From assembly GCA_017656425.1 (NCBI GenBank), contig JACDNV010000004.1, positions 124,001 through 188,000 of the forward strand: a stretch of DNA of 64,000 bases. Direction: 5' to 3'. Below, one piece after another: positions 1-10,098 of this stretch. The stretch is from Candidatus Neomarinimicrobiota bacterium. GTDB taxonomy: Bacteria; Fidelibacterota; UBA2242; B5-G15. A program made the translations under genes and the position numbers. Position 1 is the first letter of the stretch; each line of letters opens with the position of its first letter. Under the pieces are notes generated by a model that was not told the DNA's origin, did not search any database, and was given only the letters and a program-made list of their open reading frames with translations.

Positions 1-898
1 CTAAATATTTTCTGGGGTCAAAAACTTCTGGTTGTTCATACAGTACCTGTCTAATCTTTGCAGTAACTACAAGCCTACCATCCGTATCAATATTTATCTT
101 ACATACAGCAGATTTCGCAGCCCTTCTCAATTGATCCTCGGGTACACCAACTGCACCTTCTAATTTCCCACCATACTTATTACACAATTCCACAAATTCC
201 TGCGGCACTGACGAAGCACCATGTAAGACAATTGGGAAACCAGGTATTCTTTTTTCAATTTCTTCAAGTATATCAAATCTCAACGGCGGTGGGGTTTCTC
301 CAGGCTTTACTTTAAATTTATACGCACCGTGGGATGTCCCTATCGAAATTGCAAGACTATCAACTCCAGTTCTTGAAACAAAATCCTCAACATCATCCGG
401 ATTTGTATAATGTGATTTTTCAGCAGAAACATGTTCTTCTATCCCGGCAAGTACTCCAAGCTCACCCTCAACAGTTACATCATATTGATGAGCAAAATCC
501 ACAACCTGTTTCGTTATCTTAATATTTTCCTCATAGGGAAGATGTGACCCATCAATCATCACTGATGAAAAACCCATTTCTATAACTGACTTACATAATT
601 CAAACGAATCCCCATGGTCAAGATGTAAAGCAACCGGTACATTACTCCCCAGATCATCTCTCAGCATACGAATAGCACCCTCTGCCATATACCTCAATAA
701 TGTGGGATTAGCATAATTCCTTGCTCCCTTGGATACTTGCAATATAACTGGAGATTTACTCTCCGCACAACCCGTAATTACAGCCTGTAATTGTTCCATA
801 TTATTGAAATTATAAGCAGGAATTGCATAGCCCCCTTCCATAGCCTTTCTAAACATCTCTCTGGTATTTACAAACCCTAAATCGCTATAATGTACCAT
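1..898 (-). CDS. fba: Class II fructose-bisphosphate aldolase (3' end beyond window)
   Basis: Cleaves fructose-1,6-bisphosphate to dihydroxyacetone phosphate and glyceraldehyde-3-phosphate in the cytoplasm, using a divalent metal. The frame is open from an ATG at 896-898 to base 2 with no stop, giving 299 residues, so the C-terminus lies outside the window. The N-terminus begins MVHYSDLGFVNTREM. The metal-binding stretch VALHLDHGDS, the GELGVLAG segment, AISIGTSHGAYKF and the phosphate-binding LHGASSVP follow in the family order. A purine-rich ribosome binding site (GGAGAGGAAAG) sits directly before the ATG. The gene lies 49 bp downstream of the DUF1015 gene on the same strand. A tagatose-bisphosphate aldolase of the same fold is possible, but the sequence reads as the glycolytic enzyme. 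Confidence 0.93.
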   Translation of the reverse strand, partial: MVHYSDLGFVNTREMFRKAMEGGYAIPAYNFNNMEQLQAVITGCAESKSPVILQVSKGARNYANPTLLRYMAEGAIRMLRDDLGSNVPVALHLDHGDSFELCKSVIEMGFSSVMIDGSHLPYEENIKITKQVVDFAHQYDVTVEGELGVLAGIEEHVSAEKSHYTNPDDVEDFVSRTGVDSLAISIGTSHGAYKFKVKPGETPPPLRFDILEEIEKRIPGFPIVLHGASSVPQEFVELCNKYGGKLEGAVGVPEDQLRRAAKSAVCKINIDTDGRLVVTAKIRQVLYEQPEVFDPRKYL

Positions 899-947
899 CT
901 TTCCTCTCCTCTCCTTTTAATTAACAGCTCTAAATATAGAAAAAAGA

Positions 948-2189
948 TTAGACTTTTTCTAACAAGTTTTTATTCTCTAGTGAATATACAACTATTCCAT
1001 CTCTTAACTTAGGTTCAAACCATGTTGACTTTGGTGGCATTATTTTATTATCATTAGAAATATTAATAATATCTTCTATATCAACAGGGTATAATGAAAA
1101 TCCAGTTATCGCATTCCCCATATCCACTTTTTTCTTTATCTGTTCAACTGAATCAAAACCACCAATATATTCAATCCTATCACTTTGACTCGGATTATGA
1201 ATATTAAAATAAGGTTTTAGAATAAATTCGTGTAGAATATTTACATCAAGATTTTTAGCAATGTCATCATTTTTCTTAGATCTTAATCTTATTGAAAAAC
1301 ACTTTCCATCACAATAAAATCTAATATCCCCTTTTCTATTAGGTATTAAATCTTTTACCTGTTTTACATAAAATATTTTTGAGATATAATCAATAAAATC
1401 ATCCAGTAAAAAGTGCTCAACTCCTTTTATAATCCTATTATATGAAAGTATGAGTAACTGATCATGAGGAAATATAACAGACAAAAGCCAGCTATTAAGA
1501 TTAGAAAAAGATTTATCTTTTGAATTTTTGAAAATATTATATGCCGCTTCTGCTCTATGGTGTCCATCAGCTATATAAAGAAAATCTATCTCTTTAAAAA
1601 AATCTTCTATATTAAGAATTAAATCTTTCCTATTAACCGCCCACAATTTATTGAGAACACCATTTTCGTCTGAAAATTCAAAAACAGGTTTCTCCATTAA
1701 AACCGAACCAATTAATCCCTTAAAATTGCGATCATCTTTAAAAAATAACATAACTGGTCCAGTTTGTGCTTTAACAACTTCAATATGTTTTGTTCTATCT
1801 ATCAACTTTTCTTCTCTTGTTAATTCATGCTTTTTAATCCGACCACTTTCATAATCCTCCATTGATACTATTGCATACAGACCTATCCTTTCCTTTTTAT
1901 TAAACTTTTGTGATAGAACATAAAAATGAGGGGCATTGTCTAAAATGAATATTTTCTTCCTTAAAAACCACTGCCAGTTTTCCCTTGCTTTTTTATAAAT
2001 AATACTATCATACTCATTAAAACTATCATCAAATAGCCCATCCGCCCTTGTAACTTTAAAAAATGACAACTCATTCATTGACAATGCTTTCCTAACATCA
2101 TCCCGCGACACAACATCATACGGGGGGGTAGTTACATTTTTTACATATTCTTTCTTTGGCCTGAATCCACAAAAGAGTTTGATTATCAT
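948..2189 (-). CDS. DUF1015 family protein
   Basis: A 413-residue soluble protein of the DUF1015 family, whose biochemical role I do not know. Visible family hallmarks are the N-terminal TPPYDVVSRDDV, the central YIADGHHRAEAAYN and the C-terminal MPPKSTWFEPKLRDG. It starts at an ATG and ends 49 bp before the aldolase gene on the same strand. No signal peptide or membrane segment is visible. Members are commonly found beside metabolic genes in bacteria. A ParB-like fold and ligand or nucleotide binding have been suggested for related proteins, but nothing here proves either. Family assignment is firm; function is not. Confidence 0.85.
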   Translation of the reverse strand: MIIKLFCGFRPKKEYVKNVTTPPYDVVSRDDVRKALSMNELSFFKVTRADGLFDDSFNEYDSIIYKKARENWQWFLRKKIFILDNAPHFYVLSQKFNKKERIGLYAIVSMEDYESGRIKKHELTREEKLIDRTKHIEVVKAQTGPVMLFFKDDRNFKGLIGSVLMEKPVFEFSDENGVLNKLWAVNRKDLILNIEDFFKEIDFLYIADGHHRAEAAYNIFKNSKDKSFSNLNSWLLSVIFPHDQLLILSYNRIIKGVEHFLLDDFIDYISKIFYVKQVKDLIPNRKGDIRFYCDGKCFSIRLRSKKNDDIAKNLDVNILHEFILKPYFNIHNPSQSDRIEYIGGFDSVEQIKKKVDMGNAITGFSLYPVDIEDIINISNDNKIMPPKSTWFEPKLRDGIVVYSLENKNLLEKV

Positions 2190-2262
2190 GATTTTATAGC
2201 CTTAAAATATAATCCTTTTAACAAAAATCTTTTTTAGCAAAATATTTTCATACTTCTAAAAT

Positions 2263-4365
2263 TTATTTTATATTCAAGATTTTGAATATAAAAGCATATT
2301 CAAAGGCAATATCTTTCAAATAATCATATCTTCCTGAATGACCGAAATGTCCTGCGTTCATATTAGTTTTTAATAAAAGTAGATTATTATCTTTTTTCAT
2401 CGCACGCAATTTCGCCACCCATTTAGCTGGTTCCCAGTATTGCACCCTTGGATCATACAATCCGGCAGTAACGAGGATATTAGGATACTCCTGATTAGTT
2501 ACATTATCATATGGAGAATAGGATTTGATATACCAGTAATATGGCTCTTCGTTGGGACTGCCCCACTCATCATATTCAATAACTGTAAGAGGGATAGTTT
2601 GATCTAACATTGTATTTAATACATCCACAAAAGGTACCTTTGCAATTACCACCTTAAATAAATCGGGTCGAAAATTAACCACAGCACCCATAAGTAAACC
2701 ACCAGCACTTCCTCCAGATATAACCAATTTATCCTTTGATGTATAATTGTTGTTAATTAAGTACTCGGCAACATCTATGAAATCATAGAAGGTGTTCTTT
2801 TTCTTTAATAATTTACCTTTAAGATACCAGCTTCTACCGAGTGCACCTCCTCCTCTAATGTGGGCGATTGCATAAAGAAATCCCCTATCAAGTAAAGGAA
2901 GCCTGTTAGAACTAAATCTCGGATCTATAACCGAACCATAGGATCCATAACCGTAAAGGTAACACGAATGATTACCATCTTTCTTATAACTTTTTTTATA
3001 CAAAAGGGAAACAGGTATTCTTACACCATCCCTTGCCTTTACCCATATTCGTTCCGTTTTATAATTCCTTGAATCATAACCTGGTATTTCATCAACTTTC
3101 CTGAGGATAGCCTCGCCAGTTTCTGTATTAAAATCATATACAGCGCGGGGAGTTATCAAAGAATTATAAATATATCTTAACATAGGTGTATTATACTCAT
3201 AGTTTTCACCAAAACTCATAGTGTAAACTTCTTCATTTGATGGTATGTTATATTCACTTCCACTTACTAGATTCATTACTTTCAACTTTCTAAGACCATC
3301 TTCTCTATAATCTATCACAAGGAAATTTCTAAAAGGATACACATTATATATCATCTTCAGTGAATCATGTTTTATAAAATCTGTCCAGTTTTTTTCAGAA
3401 GGATCATTAACAGGTGCTTTTACAACCTTGAAATTCATAGCGTTTTTATTGGTTGTGATGTAGAAATAATCTCCGTTATGAGATATATAATACTCTATTC
3501 CATATTCCCTCTTTTTTATTAACTTCAAATTATTAGTGGTACTATTGGCTTTCAAAAAATAGACTTCAGATGTAACCTGGCTATTCAGTTCAATAAAAAT
3601 ATACTCACCGCTTCTTGATCTACGCACAGATACATAGAATTTACCATCATTTTCCTGATAAATGAGATTGTCATTTTTAAAATCATCTCCGACAATATGC
3701 CTGTATACCCTGTAGGGTCTCAAGGTTGAATCGAGTGTCGTATAAAATAGGGTCTTACCATCACTTCCCCACGCAACACCATAGTAAACGTTCGGTATGC
3801 TTTCTCTCAAAAATCTATTACTTCCAATATCTTTTAACCTCAAGTAATACATTTCTCTGCCTGTTGTATCAATTAGAAATGCTATATATCTCTGGTCGGG
3901 GCTTAATGTCACAGAAGCAACTCTGCAATATTTTTTACCTTTGGCCAATTTATTTACATCAAGATAGACTTGCTCTTCAGCATCAATCGATCCCCTTTTA
4001 CGACAATAGATAGGATATTGTTTACCTTTCTCATATTTAATGTAATAGTAGTAGTCTCCATTTTTAGAGGGAACAGATTGCTTATCTTCTTTCAAGTATT
4101 TTTTAAGTTCCTTAAACAGCTTTTTTTGTAATCTTCGCGTGTCTTTCATTACCCAATCAGTATATCTATTTTCATCATTAAGATAATCAATTACCCTTTG
4201 ACTGCTTCTTTCACGAAGCCAGTAATAATTATCAACACGGATGTCGTTAAAAATCGTATCGTAATGGGGTATTTTATCTGCGACTGGAGGATTACATTCT
4301 TTCCTGCAAAAAGGAAGCATCAAAGTAATTACAAAAGTCGTTAATACAAATAAATATCTAATCAC
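2263..4365 (-). CDS. S9 prolyl oligopeptidase family, probable exported oligopeptidase B
   Basis: Serine peptidase of the prolyl oligopeptidase/oligopeptidase B group, 700 residues. It hydrolyses short peptides. Residues 1-20 form a signal-like hydrophobic stretch ending near Cys20 (LMLPFC), so a lipoprotein or periplasmic location is likely. The propeller region spans about residues 75-420 and the alpha/beta hydrolase domain about 450-700. The nucleophile is Ser553 in SGGSAGG, Asp638 lies in LYDPRV, and His673 lies in NAGHFGHSGR, so the triad is complete. The sequence YDEWGSPNEE is also typical of oligopeptidase B relatives. It is transcribed away from the foldase gene at 4581, across a 215-bp divergent spacer. 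It may recycle peptides from the cell envelope. Confidence 0.9.
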   Translation of the reverse strand: MIRYLFVLTTFVITLMLPFCRKECNPPVADKIPHYDTIFNDIRVDNYYWLRERSSQRVIDYLNDENRYTDWVMKDTRRLQKKLFKELKKYLKEDKQSVPSKNGDYYYYIKYEKGKQYPIYCRKRGSIDAEEQVYLDVNKLAKGKKYCRVASVTLSPDQRYIAFLIDTTGREMYYLRLKDIGSNRFLRESIPNVYYGVAWGSDGKTLFYTTLDSTLRPYRVYRHIVGDDFKNDNLIYQENDGKFYVSVRRSRSGEYIFIELNSQVTSEVYFLKANSTTNNLKLIKKREYGIEYYISHNGDYFYITTNKNAMNFKVVKAPVNDPSEKNWTDFIKHDSLKMIYNVYPFRNFLVIDYREDGLRKLKVMNLVSGSEYNIPSNEEVYTMSFGENYEYNTPMLRYIYNSLITPRAVYDFNTETGEAILRKVDEIPGYDSRNYKTERIWVKARDGVRIPVSLLYKKSYKKDGNHSCYLYGYGSYGSVIDPRFSSNRLPLLDRGFLYAIAHIRGGGALGRSWYLKGKLLKKKNTFYDFIDVAEYLINNNYTSKDKLVISGGSAGGLLMGAVVNFRPDLFKVVIAKVPFVDVLNTMLDQTIPLTVIEYDEWGSPNEEPYYWYIKSYSPYDNVTNQEYPNILVTAGLYDPRVQYWEPAKWVAKLRAMKKDNNLLLLKTNMNAGHFGHSGRYDYLKDIAFEYAFIFKILNIK

Positions 4366-4580
4366 AAGCCCTCACTAATTTTTCAATAACATTTAAATGC
4401 CCATAGAAACCTCTAAAATATATTCAATTTTGTCATTCAATAAAAGAAACGAAGTAAAATTATTAATAATATCGCACTAAAAGATTTCTACTACAAGTTA
4501 ATCTTAAGTTTGCTTACAGGTGTGAAAGTCAGTAAATTTCTCCTGTTTTCTAAACTACTAACTACTAAGGAGGCTGATAA

Positions 4581-6410
4581 ATGGGATTAATGACAGGTAT
4601 CAGAGGACATACTCAGTTAATACTATGGATTCTACTAATACTATTTGTTTTAAGTATGACAATCGGTGGGCTTGTCGGCGGTGCCAATATACTTGACATC
4701 ATTTCCGGAAAAGCAAAGTTAAAAAATCTTGCAGGTATTGTCGGTAAAGATGAATTAAAGGCTCAGGACTTTTATAATCTTCTTCAAAATGAGTTAAATC
4801 AACTTAGGGCTAATGGCAAGGAAATAGACGACCAAATGATTGAACAGGTTTCCGATAGAATATGGAATACATTCGTAAAGGAAGTAATACTAAAACAAGA
4901 GGTAAAAAAATATAGCATGGAAGCAACGGATAATGAAATATTTCAAAATCTTGTAAATAATCCCCCTGAATTTTTACAGAAAAATGAAGCATTCCAGACC
5001 GACGGCAAATTTGATTACAATAAATATATACAGGCTCTTACTAATCCACAAGGTAATGAGTGGCTCGGCGTTGAGCAATATATGAGATATGCACTACCAT
5101 TGAATAAAATAACTATAATGATTCAAACTTTCGCTACTGTTTCTGATGCAGAAGTACTCGATTACTATAAAAAGACTAAAATTAACTACGATATAGAGAC
5201 ACTAATCATACCTATTTCAATTGTACCTGATACAAATATTATTGTAACTAACGATGAAACAATAAATTATTATAATAAAAATAAAGAACAATTTTTTGTG
5301 GATGAAAGCAGAAAGTTGAAATATGTATATTTTGAGATTAAACCAACTATCCAAGATACTCAAAATGCGCTCTATACTATTGAATCAATAAAAAACAGGT
5401 TAAAAAATGGTGAAAGCTTTGAAACGTTAGCAGCTGAATATTCCGAAGATCCCTATACGGCAAAAAATGGTGGCGATCTCGGATGGTTTGGAAAAGGGCA
5501 TATGACAAAACCCTTTGAAGACGCTGCATTTTCCGCAAAAAAAGGTGAAATCGTAGGTCCCGTATTAACACAATTTGGATATCACTTGATAAAAATTAAT
5601 GACATAAGAGTGAGGAAGGGCAAAAAAGAAGTTAAGGCAAGCCACATTCTTATTAAAATCAAACCAGGACCAGAAACTATACAAAATATAAAAGCAAAAG
5701 CAAATCTTTTTGCTTATGATGCTGGTGAATATGGATTTGAAGCAGCTGCTGATAGCCAAAAAATCGAAATAAGAGAAACAATGCCAATATATAAAAATAC
5801 TATGTATATCCCTGGTTTAGGATATGTACCTAAGGTAACTAAGTTTGCTTTCTCTGATATACCTCTTGAAACTATTTCAGATGTATTCTCTCTTGATAAT
5901 GCATTTGCAGTTTTTAAACTATCTGAAATAATCCCTTCTCACTATAAGAAAATTGACGAAGTAAAAGATATTATAATAAGAGAAATCAAAATGCGAAAAA
6001 GAGAAGAAATATTACAGGCAGAAGCTGATTCTATATACTCACTTGTAACGGAAAAGAAAAAAGAGCTTGAAGATCTCGCTAATGAAAATAAAAAACTGTC
6101 TTATGGCAGACATATTGGTATAACACTTGACAAACCTATTAAAGGTATTGGGCAATCAAATAAGCTTATCGGTGCAATTCTTGAGTTAAAAGAAGGTGAA
6201 ATTGCAAAACCTGTAAAAAGTGGATCACAATACATAATTGTAAAACTACTTAATAAGACTAATTTTGATGAACAACAATTTAATACGGAAAAAGAGGCTT
6301 TGAGAAATTATCTTCTTACTAAAAAGCGGGAAACATTCTATAGCAACTGGTTATCAGAGTTAATCAAAAGAACAAAGATTGTAGATAATAGATCTCAGAT
6401 TTTATATTGA
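4581..6410 (+). CDS. PpiD/SurA-like periplasmic peptidyl-prolyl isomerase
   Basis: A membrane-anchored periplasmic foldase of 609 residues. A short cytoplasmic tail precedes one transmembrane segment (about residues 13-35), followed by a SurA_N-type chaperone region. A parvulin/PpiC domain lies at about 235-345, with NGESFETLAAEYSEDP, NGGDLGWFGKG and the closing GYHLIKI. A second, degenerate rotamase-like region occupies about 350-470, where ASHILIKIK marks its start. The protein would help fold or escort outer-membrane and secreted proteins, which suits a genome rich in barrels. A strong ribosome binding site (AAGGAGG) lies about 8 bp before the ATG. It ends 3 bp before the convergent GlmU-like gene. 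The PpiD-like topology fits better than SurA because of the N-terminal anchor. Confidence 0.88.
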   Translation: MGLMTGIRGHTQLILWILLILFVLSMTIGGLVGGANILDIISGKAKLKNLAGIVGKDELKAQDFYNLLQNELNQLRANGKEIDDQMIEQVSDRIWNTFVKEVILKQEVKKYSMEATDNEIFQNLVNNPPEFLQKNEAFQTDGKFDYNKYIQALTNPQGNEWLGVEQYMRYALPLNKITIMIQTFATVSDAEVLDYYKKTKINYDIETLIIPISIVPDTNIIVTNDETINYYNKNKEQFFVDESRKLKYVYFEIKPTIQDTQNALYTIESIKNRLKNGESFETLAAEYSEDPYTAKNGGDLGWFGKGHMTKPFEDAAFSAKKGEIVGPVLTQFGYHLIKINDIRVRKGKKEVKASHILIKIKPGPETIQNIKAKANLFAYDAGEYGFEAAADSQKIEIRETMPIYKNTMYIPGLGYVPKVTKFAFSDIPLETISDVFSLDNAFAVFKLSEIIPSHYKKIDEVKDIIIREIKMRKREEILQAEADSIYSLVTEKKKELEDLANENKKLSYGRHIGITLDKPIKGIGQSNKLIGAILELKEGEIAKPVKSGSQYIIVKLLNKTNFDEQQFNTEKEALRNYLLTKKRETFYSNWLSELIKRTKIVDNRSQILY

Positions 6411-6413
6411 TAA

Positions 6414-7919
6414 TTATTTATTATTTTTACTTATATCTTTTAGGACATCAAGACCATGTGGTTGGGGCATAACCCAACGCACAGGTTGAATTCCACCGTC
6501 TTTTCTAACTACTCTTTCTACCAATTTGCATTTAAGAACTGAATGTTCAATAAAAAGATCATCTTCAATTAAACATCCGAATATATATGTTGTCCCCTTA
6601 ATTGTTACATTTTTACCTATTTTTACCGGGAACTCATCGCTTCCTGTAATATTAACTCCTGACTCAATTCTGCTGTTATCCCCTATTTCTACACGTCCTT
6701 TTATTATATCACCACGCATTATTATGCAATTTTTCCCAATCTTCACAATTTGATTCGTATAGGTAGATATGGAGACATTTTCTTCAATAATCGAACCCTC
6801 ACCAATTTCGATATTTCCAACTAACTTTGCTCCCGCCCTGATCTCAACTTTTTTATTAAGCTTAACACCAGAAGAAATATAAGCACCTTTGCCGATAAAA
6901 ATATCCAATGGTCCATTACTCTTATCCATTTCTATAATATCATAAACAACCTTATCAGCAATGAAGAAATCATCATCATCTTCTATAACAATAATATCTC
7001 GTAATTTTAGCCATACCTTTTGTCTATAAATTTGTTCCATTCTTTTCAGAACACTTTTTACATTGAACCCTATTACTGTTGTATCATCTTTTGCATGTTG
7101 TGCTCCTACTTTTAATCCTCTCTCATTGAAAATTCCGATTAAGTCAGTTAGATAATACTCCTTTTGAACATTATCAGGCACTATTCTACTAATATTCTCT
7201 ATCAGTGGTTCAAATTTAATAGCATATACTCCTGTATTGAATTCCTTTATATTTTTCAGATAATCTTTACTAAACTTAAAATTAAGTCCATTATATTTTA
7301 CCTCCCAAACATCATCATTAGACATTGCATCTATATCCTTTTGCTCCTTGATTGCAATAACTCTATTATAATACTCACCGGTAGGCATACCATTTGCATC
7401 AATTTCTGGAACGCGGATTATCCTTCCATATGTATTTTCAACAGGATTGCCGGTAAAAATTCCGGTCAAAACGAACATATCGTATTCACTCTTTTCAAAC
7501 GAATCTTTAAATTCGCTTACTACATCAGCAGTTATAAGCCCCATATCCCCTGGGAAAATATATATATCTTTAACATTTTTTAATCTTTTTATCTCTTCCA
7601 AAGCGGTCATAACAGCATGACCTGTGCCCATCTGTTTTCCCTGAAATACATATACCAGCCCCTCTTTTTTTTCTACCGCCTCCACAACCTGATCAGCCTT
7701 AATTCCAACAACTATTACCTGATTTTTTGAATTTAATCCCTTCCTCGCTGCCTCTGATACCCTAACAACTGTGGGAACTCCCCATATTTCATGTATCATT
7801 TTTGGTTTTTCAGATTTTATCCTCTTCCCATGACCCGCAGCAAGTATAATAGAAATAGGAGAACCATCATCGATTAATTGACTTGAATATTCTCTAATAA
7901 TTTTTTTTATATCTCTCAT
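6414..7919 (-). CDS. GlmU-like sugar nucleotidyltransferase with left-handed beta-helix
   Basis: A 501-residue protein with an N-terminal nucleotidyltransferase domain (about residues 22-290) and a C-terminal hexapeptide beta-helix (about 340-480). The nucleotide-binding signature IILAAGHGKRIKSEKPKMI and the FQGKQMGTGHAV segment match GlmU, which makes UDP-N-acetylglucosamine for peptidoglycan and surface sugars. The C-terminal part ends in GIQPVRWVMPQP and does not clearly resemble the standard GlmU acetyltransferase site, so only the uridylyltransferase half may be active. It is the last gene of a nine-gene minus-strand run, 12 bp after cdsA. Another sugar-1-phosphate nucleotidyltransferase specificity is possible. 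Confidence 0.82.
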   Translation of the reverse strand: MRDIKKIIREYSSQLIDDGSPISIILAAGHGKRIKSEKPKMIHEIWGVPTVVRVSEAARKGLNSKNQVIVVGIKADQVVEAVEKKEGLVYVFQGKQMGTGHAVMTALEEIKRLKNVKDIYIFPGDMGLITADVVSEFKDSFEKSEYDMFVLTGIFTGNPVENTYGRIIRVPEIDANGMPTGEYYNRVIAIKEQKDIDAMSNDDVWEVKYNGLNFKFSKDYLKNIKEFNTGVYAIKFEPLIENISRIVPDNVQKEYYLTDLIGIFNERGLKVGAQHAKDDTTVIGFNVKSVLKRMEQIYRQKVWLKLRDIIVIEDDDDFFIADKVVYDIIEMDKSNGPLDIFIGKGAYISSGVKLNKKVEIRAGAKLVGNIEIGEGSIIEENVSISTYTNQIVKIGKNCIIMRGDIIKGRVEIGDNSRIESGVNITGSDEFPVKIGKNVTIKGTTYIFGCLIEDDLFIEHSVLKCKLVERVVRKDGGIQPVRWVMPQPHGLDVLKDISKNNK

Positions 7920-7931
7920 TCTACATATCTC

Positions 7932-8744
7932 CTATTGCACAAGTAACATTAATCTTAAGAAAAGGTAATATATTGGAGTTACAATAAAAAACGCATCAAA
8001 TCTATCGAGAAAACCACCATGACTTAAAAGCAATCTGCCACTATCCTTTACACCAACACTTCTTTTTAATACCGATTCAAATAAATCTCCAATTTGGGCA
8101 AATACACCAATAATCGAACCAATAATAATTGCACCAGCCAAACCAATATGTATCTTCCCGGTAAAATAAAATACCAATAGGAGTAATATACTACCAATTA
8201 ATCCAGCTATCCCTCCTTCAATAGTCTTGTTTGGACTGACCTCAGGTGCCAGTTTATGTCGACCTATTAGTTTGCCAACAACATATGCAAGACTATCACA
8301 GGACCATATTGCCAGTACCATTATCAACAAAATAATCCAGCTTTCAGTGTTTTTCCACAAACTATCTCTTATTATTATTAAAAACGATAAAGTAAAAGGA
8401 ATATAAAAAAACCCAAATAATGTCAAAGAAGCGTTTTCAAACGCTTTCTCAATTCTTGAAAGAAAAGAAATGACTATTAAAAAAACAATTATAAAAGTTA
8501 AAATTAAATAAATAATACCGTTAAAGTAATAGACTGTAATTATAAATAATAACCCCATCGCAATTGCATAATTACTAATCGGCTCATATCCCTTTTTATT
8601 CGATAATCTATAAAATTCATATTGAGCAAAAAATGAAATTATTAAAGTCAGTGATAAAAGGTAGTAATTCCCTAAATATATGCATAAGACAATCAGTGGA
8701 ACACCAAATACATTTATAATCATCCGTTTTGCAAAATTTCCCAT
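7932..8744 (-). CDS. cdsA: Phosphatidate cytidylyltransferase
   Basis: Makes CDP-diacylglycerol from phosphatidate and CTP, the branch point of phospholipid synthesis, in the inner membrane. The protein is about 270 residues and almost entirely hydrophobic helices. The family signature is complete near the C-terminus, with SVGVKDSGRLLLSHGGFLDR followed by FDA. SPNKTIEGGIAGLIGS is the other conserved block. I chose the ATG at 8744, 4 bp after the rlpA stop codon. A GTG at 8759 would add five residues and overlap rlpA by 11 bp. Close packing with rlpA and pyrD indicates cotranscription. Confidence 0.92.
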   Translation of the reverse strand: MGNFAKRMIINVFGVPLIVLCIYLGNYYLLSLTLIISFFAQYEFYRLSNKKGYEPISNYAIAMGLLFIITVYYFNGIIYLILTFIIVFLIVISFLSRIEKAFENASLTLFGFFYIPFTLSFLIIIRDSLWKNTESWIILLIMVLAIWSCDSLAYVVGKLIGRHKLAPEVSPNKTIEGGIAGLIGSILLLLVFYFTGKIHIGLAGAIIIGSIIGVFAQIGDLFESVLKRSVGVKDSGRLLLSHGGFLDRFDAFFIVTPIYYLFLRLMLLVQ

Positions 8745-8748
8745 ACCT

Positions 8749-9189
8749 TTACTCGTCACCCCATTTGATCACAGTAACTTTTACCTTCCCAACACCATCT
8801 TTATCAAGACCTATTTTTGCAGCAGCTCCATAAGACAAATCAAGATCCCTACCCGGAATGAAAGGACCTCTATCATTAATTTTAACAATTACAGATTTGC
8901 CAGTCTTTAGATATGTAACTTTAATTATTGTCCCTAGTGGTAAAGTCTTATGAGCAGCAGTTAATCCATACATATCAAAAATCTCTCCACTGGAAGTCTT
9001 TCTACCATGGAAATCTTTACCGTAGAAGGAAGCAGTCATTATAGCAGTATGCTTAACCCCTTTTATCAAATCAGCAATACCTTCACCTGTCTTCCTTCTG
9101 TAATCTCTCTCGTATGTATACCTTGGACTTGAAGCACACGAGAATAATAAAATAGCTGATAATCCAAGAAACACAACTCTATAATTCAT
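8749..9189 (-). CDS. rlpA: RlpA-like double-psi beta-barrel lipoprotein
   Basis: A small outer-membrane lipoprotein of 146 residues. The signal peptide ends in a lipobox LLFSC with Cys18 as the predicted lipidated residue. The double-psi barrel covers about residues 52-142. It contains ASFYGKDFHGRKTSSGE, AAHKTLPLGT, KINDRGPF and GRDLDLSYGAAAKIGL, all standard for RlpA septal lytic transglycosylases. No SPOR domain follows, so peptidoglycan targeting must differ from the Pseudomonas protein. The start overlaps the pyrD stop by 4 bp (ATGA), indicating translational coupling. Confidence 0.9.
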   Translation of the reverse strand: MNYRVVFLGLSAILLFSCASSPRYTYERDYRRKTGEGIADLIKGVKHTAIMTASFYGKDFHGRKTSSGEIFDMYGLTAAHKTLPLGTIIKVTYLKTGKSVIVKINDRGPFIPGRDLDLSYGAAAKIGLDKDGVGKVKVTVIKWGDE

Positions 9190-10091
9190 TTTAAAGCAGC
9201 TCCCACTAAATCAGCTATATTTAAAATCCCATTCTTTCTACAATATTCTACGATAAAATTATAGATCTCTTCCGCGATTAATGGATTATTAAAATGAGCT
9301 GTGCCAATTTGAATTGCCGAAGCTCCAGCCAAAATAAACTCTATAGCATCTTCTGAGGAAAAGATACCCCCCACGCCGATAATTGGTATATTCACTTCAG
9401 ATTTAACCCTTATAACATTAGCTATTGCTATCGGTTTTATTGCGGGGCCAGAATATCCAGCAATTACTCTATTTATAACCGGCTTTTTTTTATAAATATC
9501 TATTGCACAACCATAGACTGTGTTTATTAATGTAATGGCATCTGCACCATTATCATTACAAACTCTCGCAATCGAAACAATATCGTCAACATTGGGAGAT
9601 AGTTTAACAATCAGTAACTTTTTCGTTAACTTCCTCACTTTAGAAATCAAATTGCTTAATGTTATACAATCCTTACCAAATTGTATCCCACCTTTATCAA
9701 CATTAGGACATGAAACATTTATCTCATACCCATCAATCCAATTATATTTATCCAGATCTTCTACTATTCTAAGATATTCATCTTCAGTATTCCCTGCTAT
9801 ATTAATGATCTTTTTTATTCTAAGATTTTTCAAAAATTCCGATTTCTCCTTTAAAAACCTTTTCAAACCAATATTGGCAAGACCAATTGAGTTTAACATT
9901 CCACATTTTGTTTCAAAAATCCTTTCTGGTGGATTACCCTCTCTCTCCTCTAGAGTTATAGTTTTAGTAATCAACCCACCGTAATAATCCAGATTAACAA
10001 TGTCAATTAATTCATCTCCATATCCAAATGTTCCCGATGCCGGTAATATTGGACTATCAAGAATAAAATCATCTCTTAGTCTTACTGACAT
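9186..10091 (-). CDS. pyrD: Dihydroorotate dehydrogenase B, catalytic subunit
   Basis: FMN enzyme oxidising dihydroorotate to orotate in pyrimidine synthesis. As the class 1B type it would pair with PyrK for NAD-linked electron transfer. About 301 residues from the chosen ATG at 10091, which gives MSVRLRDDF, the usual short lead before SPILPASGTFGYG, and has AGGAA just upstream. The frame is open further, with ATGs at 10112 and 10136 that would overlap pyrK. Visible blocks are EINVSCPNVDKGG (with the class 1B active-site Cys), VKLSPNVDD, NTVYG and IIGVGGIFSSEDA. Adjacency to pyrK confirms the 1B assignment. Confidence 0.93.
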   Translation of the reverse strand: MSVRLRDDFILDSPILPASGTFGYGDELIDIVNLDYYGGLITKTITLEEREGNPPERIFETKCGMLNSIGLANIGLKRFLKEKSEFLKNLRIKKIINIAGNTEDEYLRIVEDLDKYNWIDGYEINVSCPNVDKGGIQFGKDCITLSNLISKVRKLTKKLLIVKLSPNVDDIVSIARVCNDNGADAITLINTVYGCAIDIYKKKPVINRVIAGYSGPAIKPIAIANVIRVKSEVNIPIIGVGGIFSSEDAIEFILAGASAIQIGTAHFNNPLIAEEIYNFIVEYCRKNGILNIADLVGAALK

Positions 10092-10098
10092 CAATTTC

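Noticed and set aside
7164-7583. 139-codon plus-strand frame
   Set aside because: It lies fully inside the GlmU-like gene on the other strand and its composition is that of an antisense shadow.
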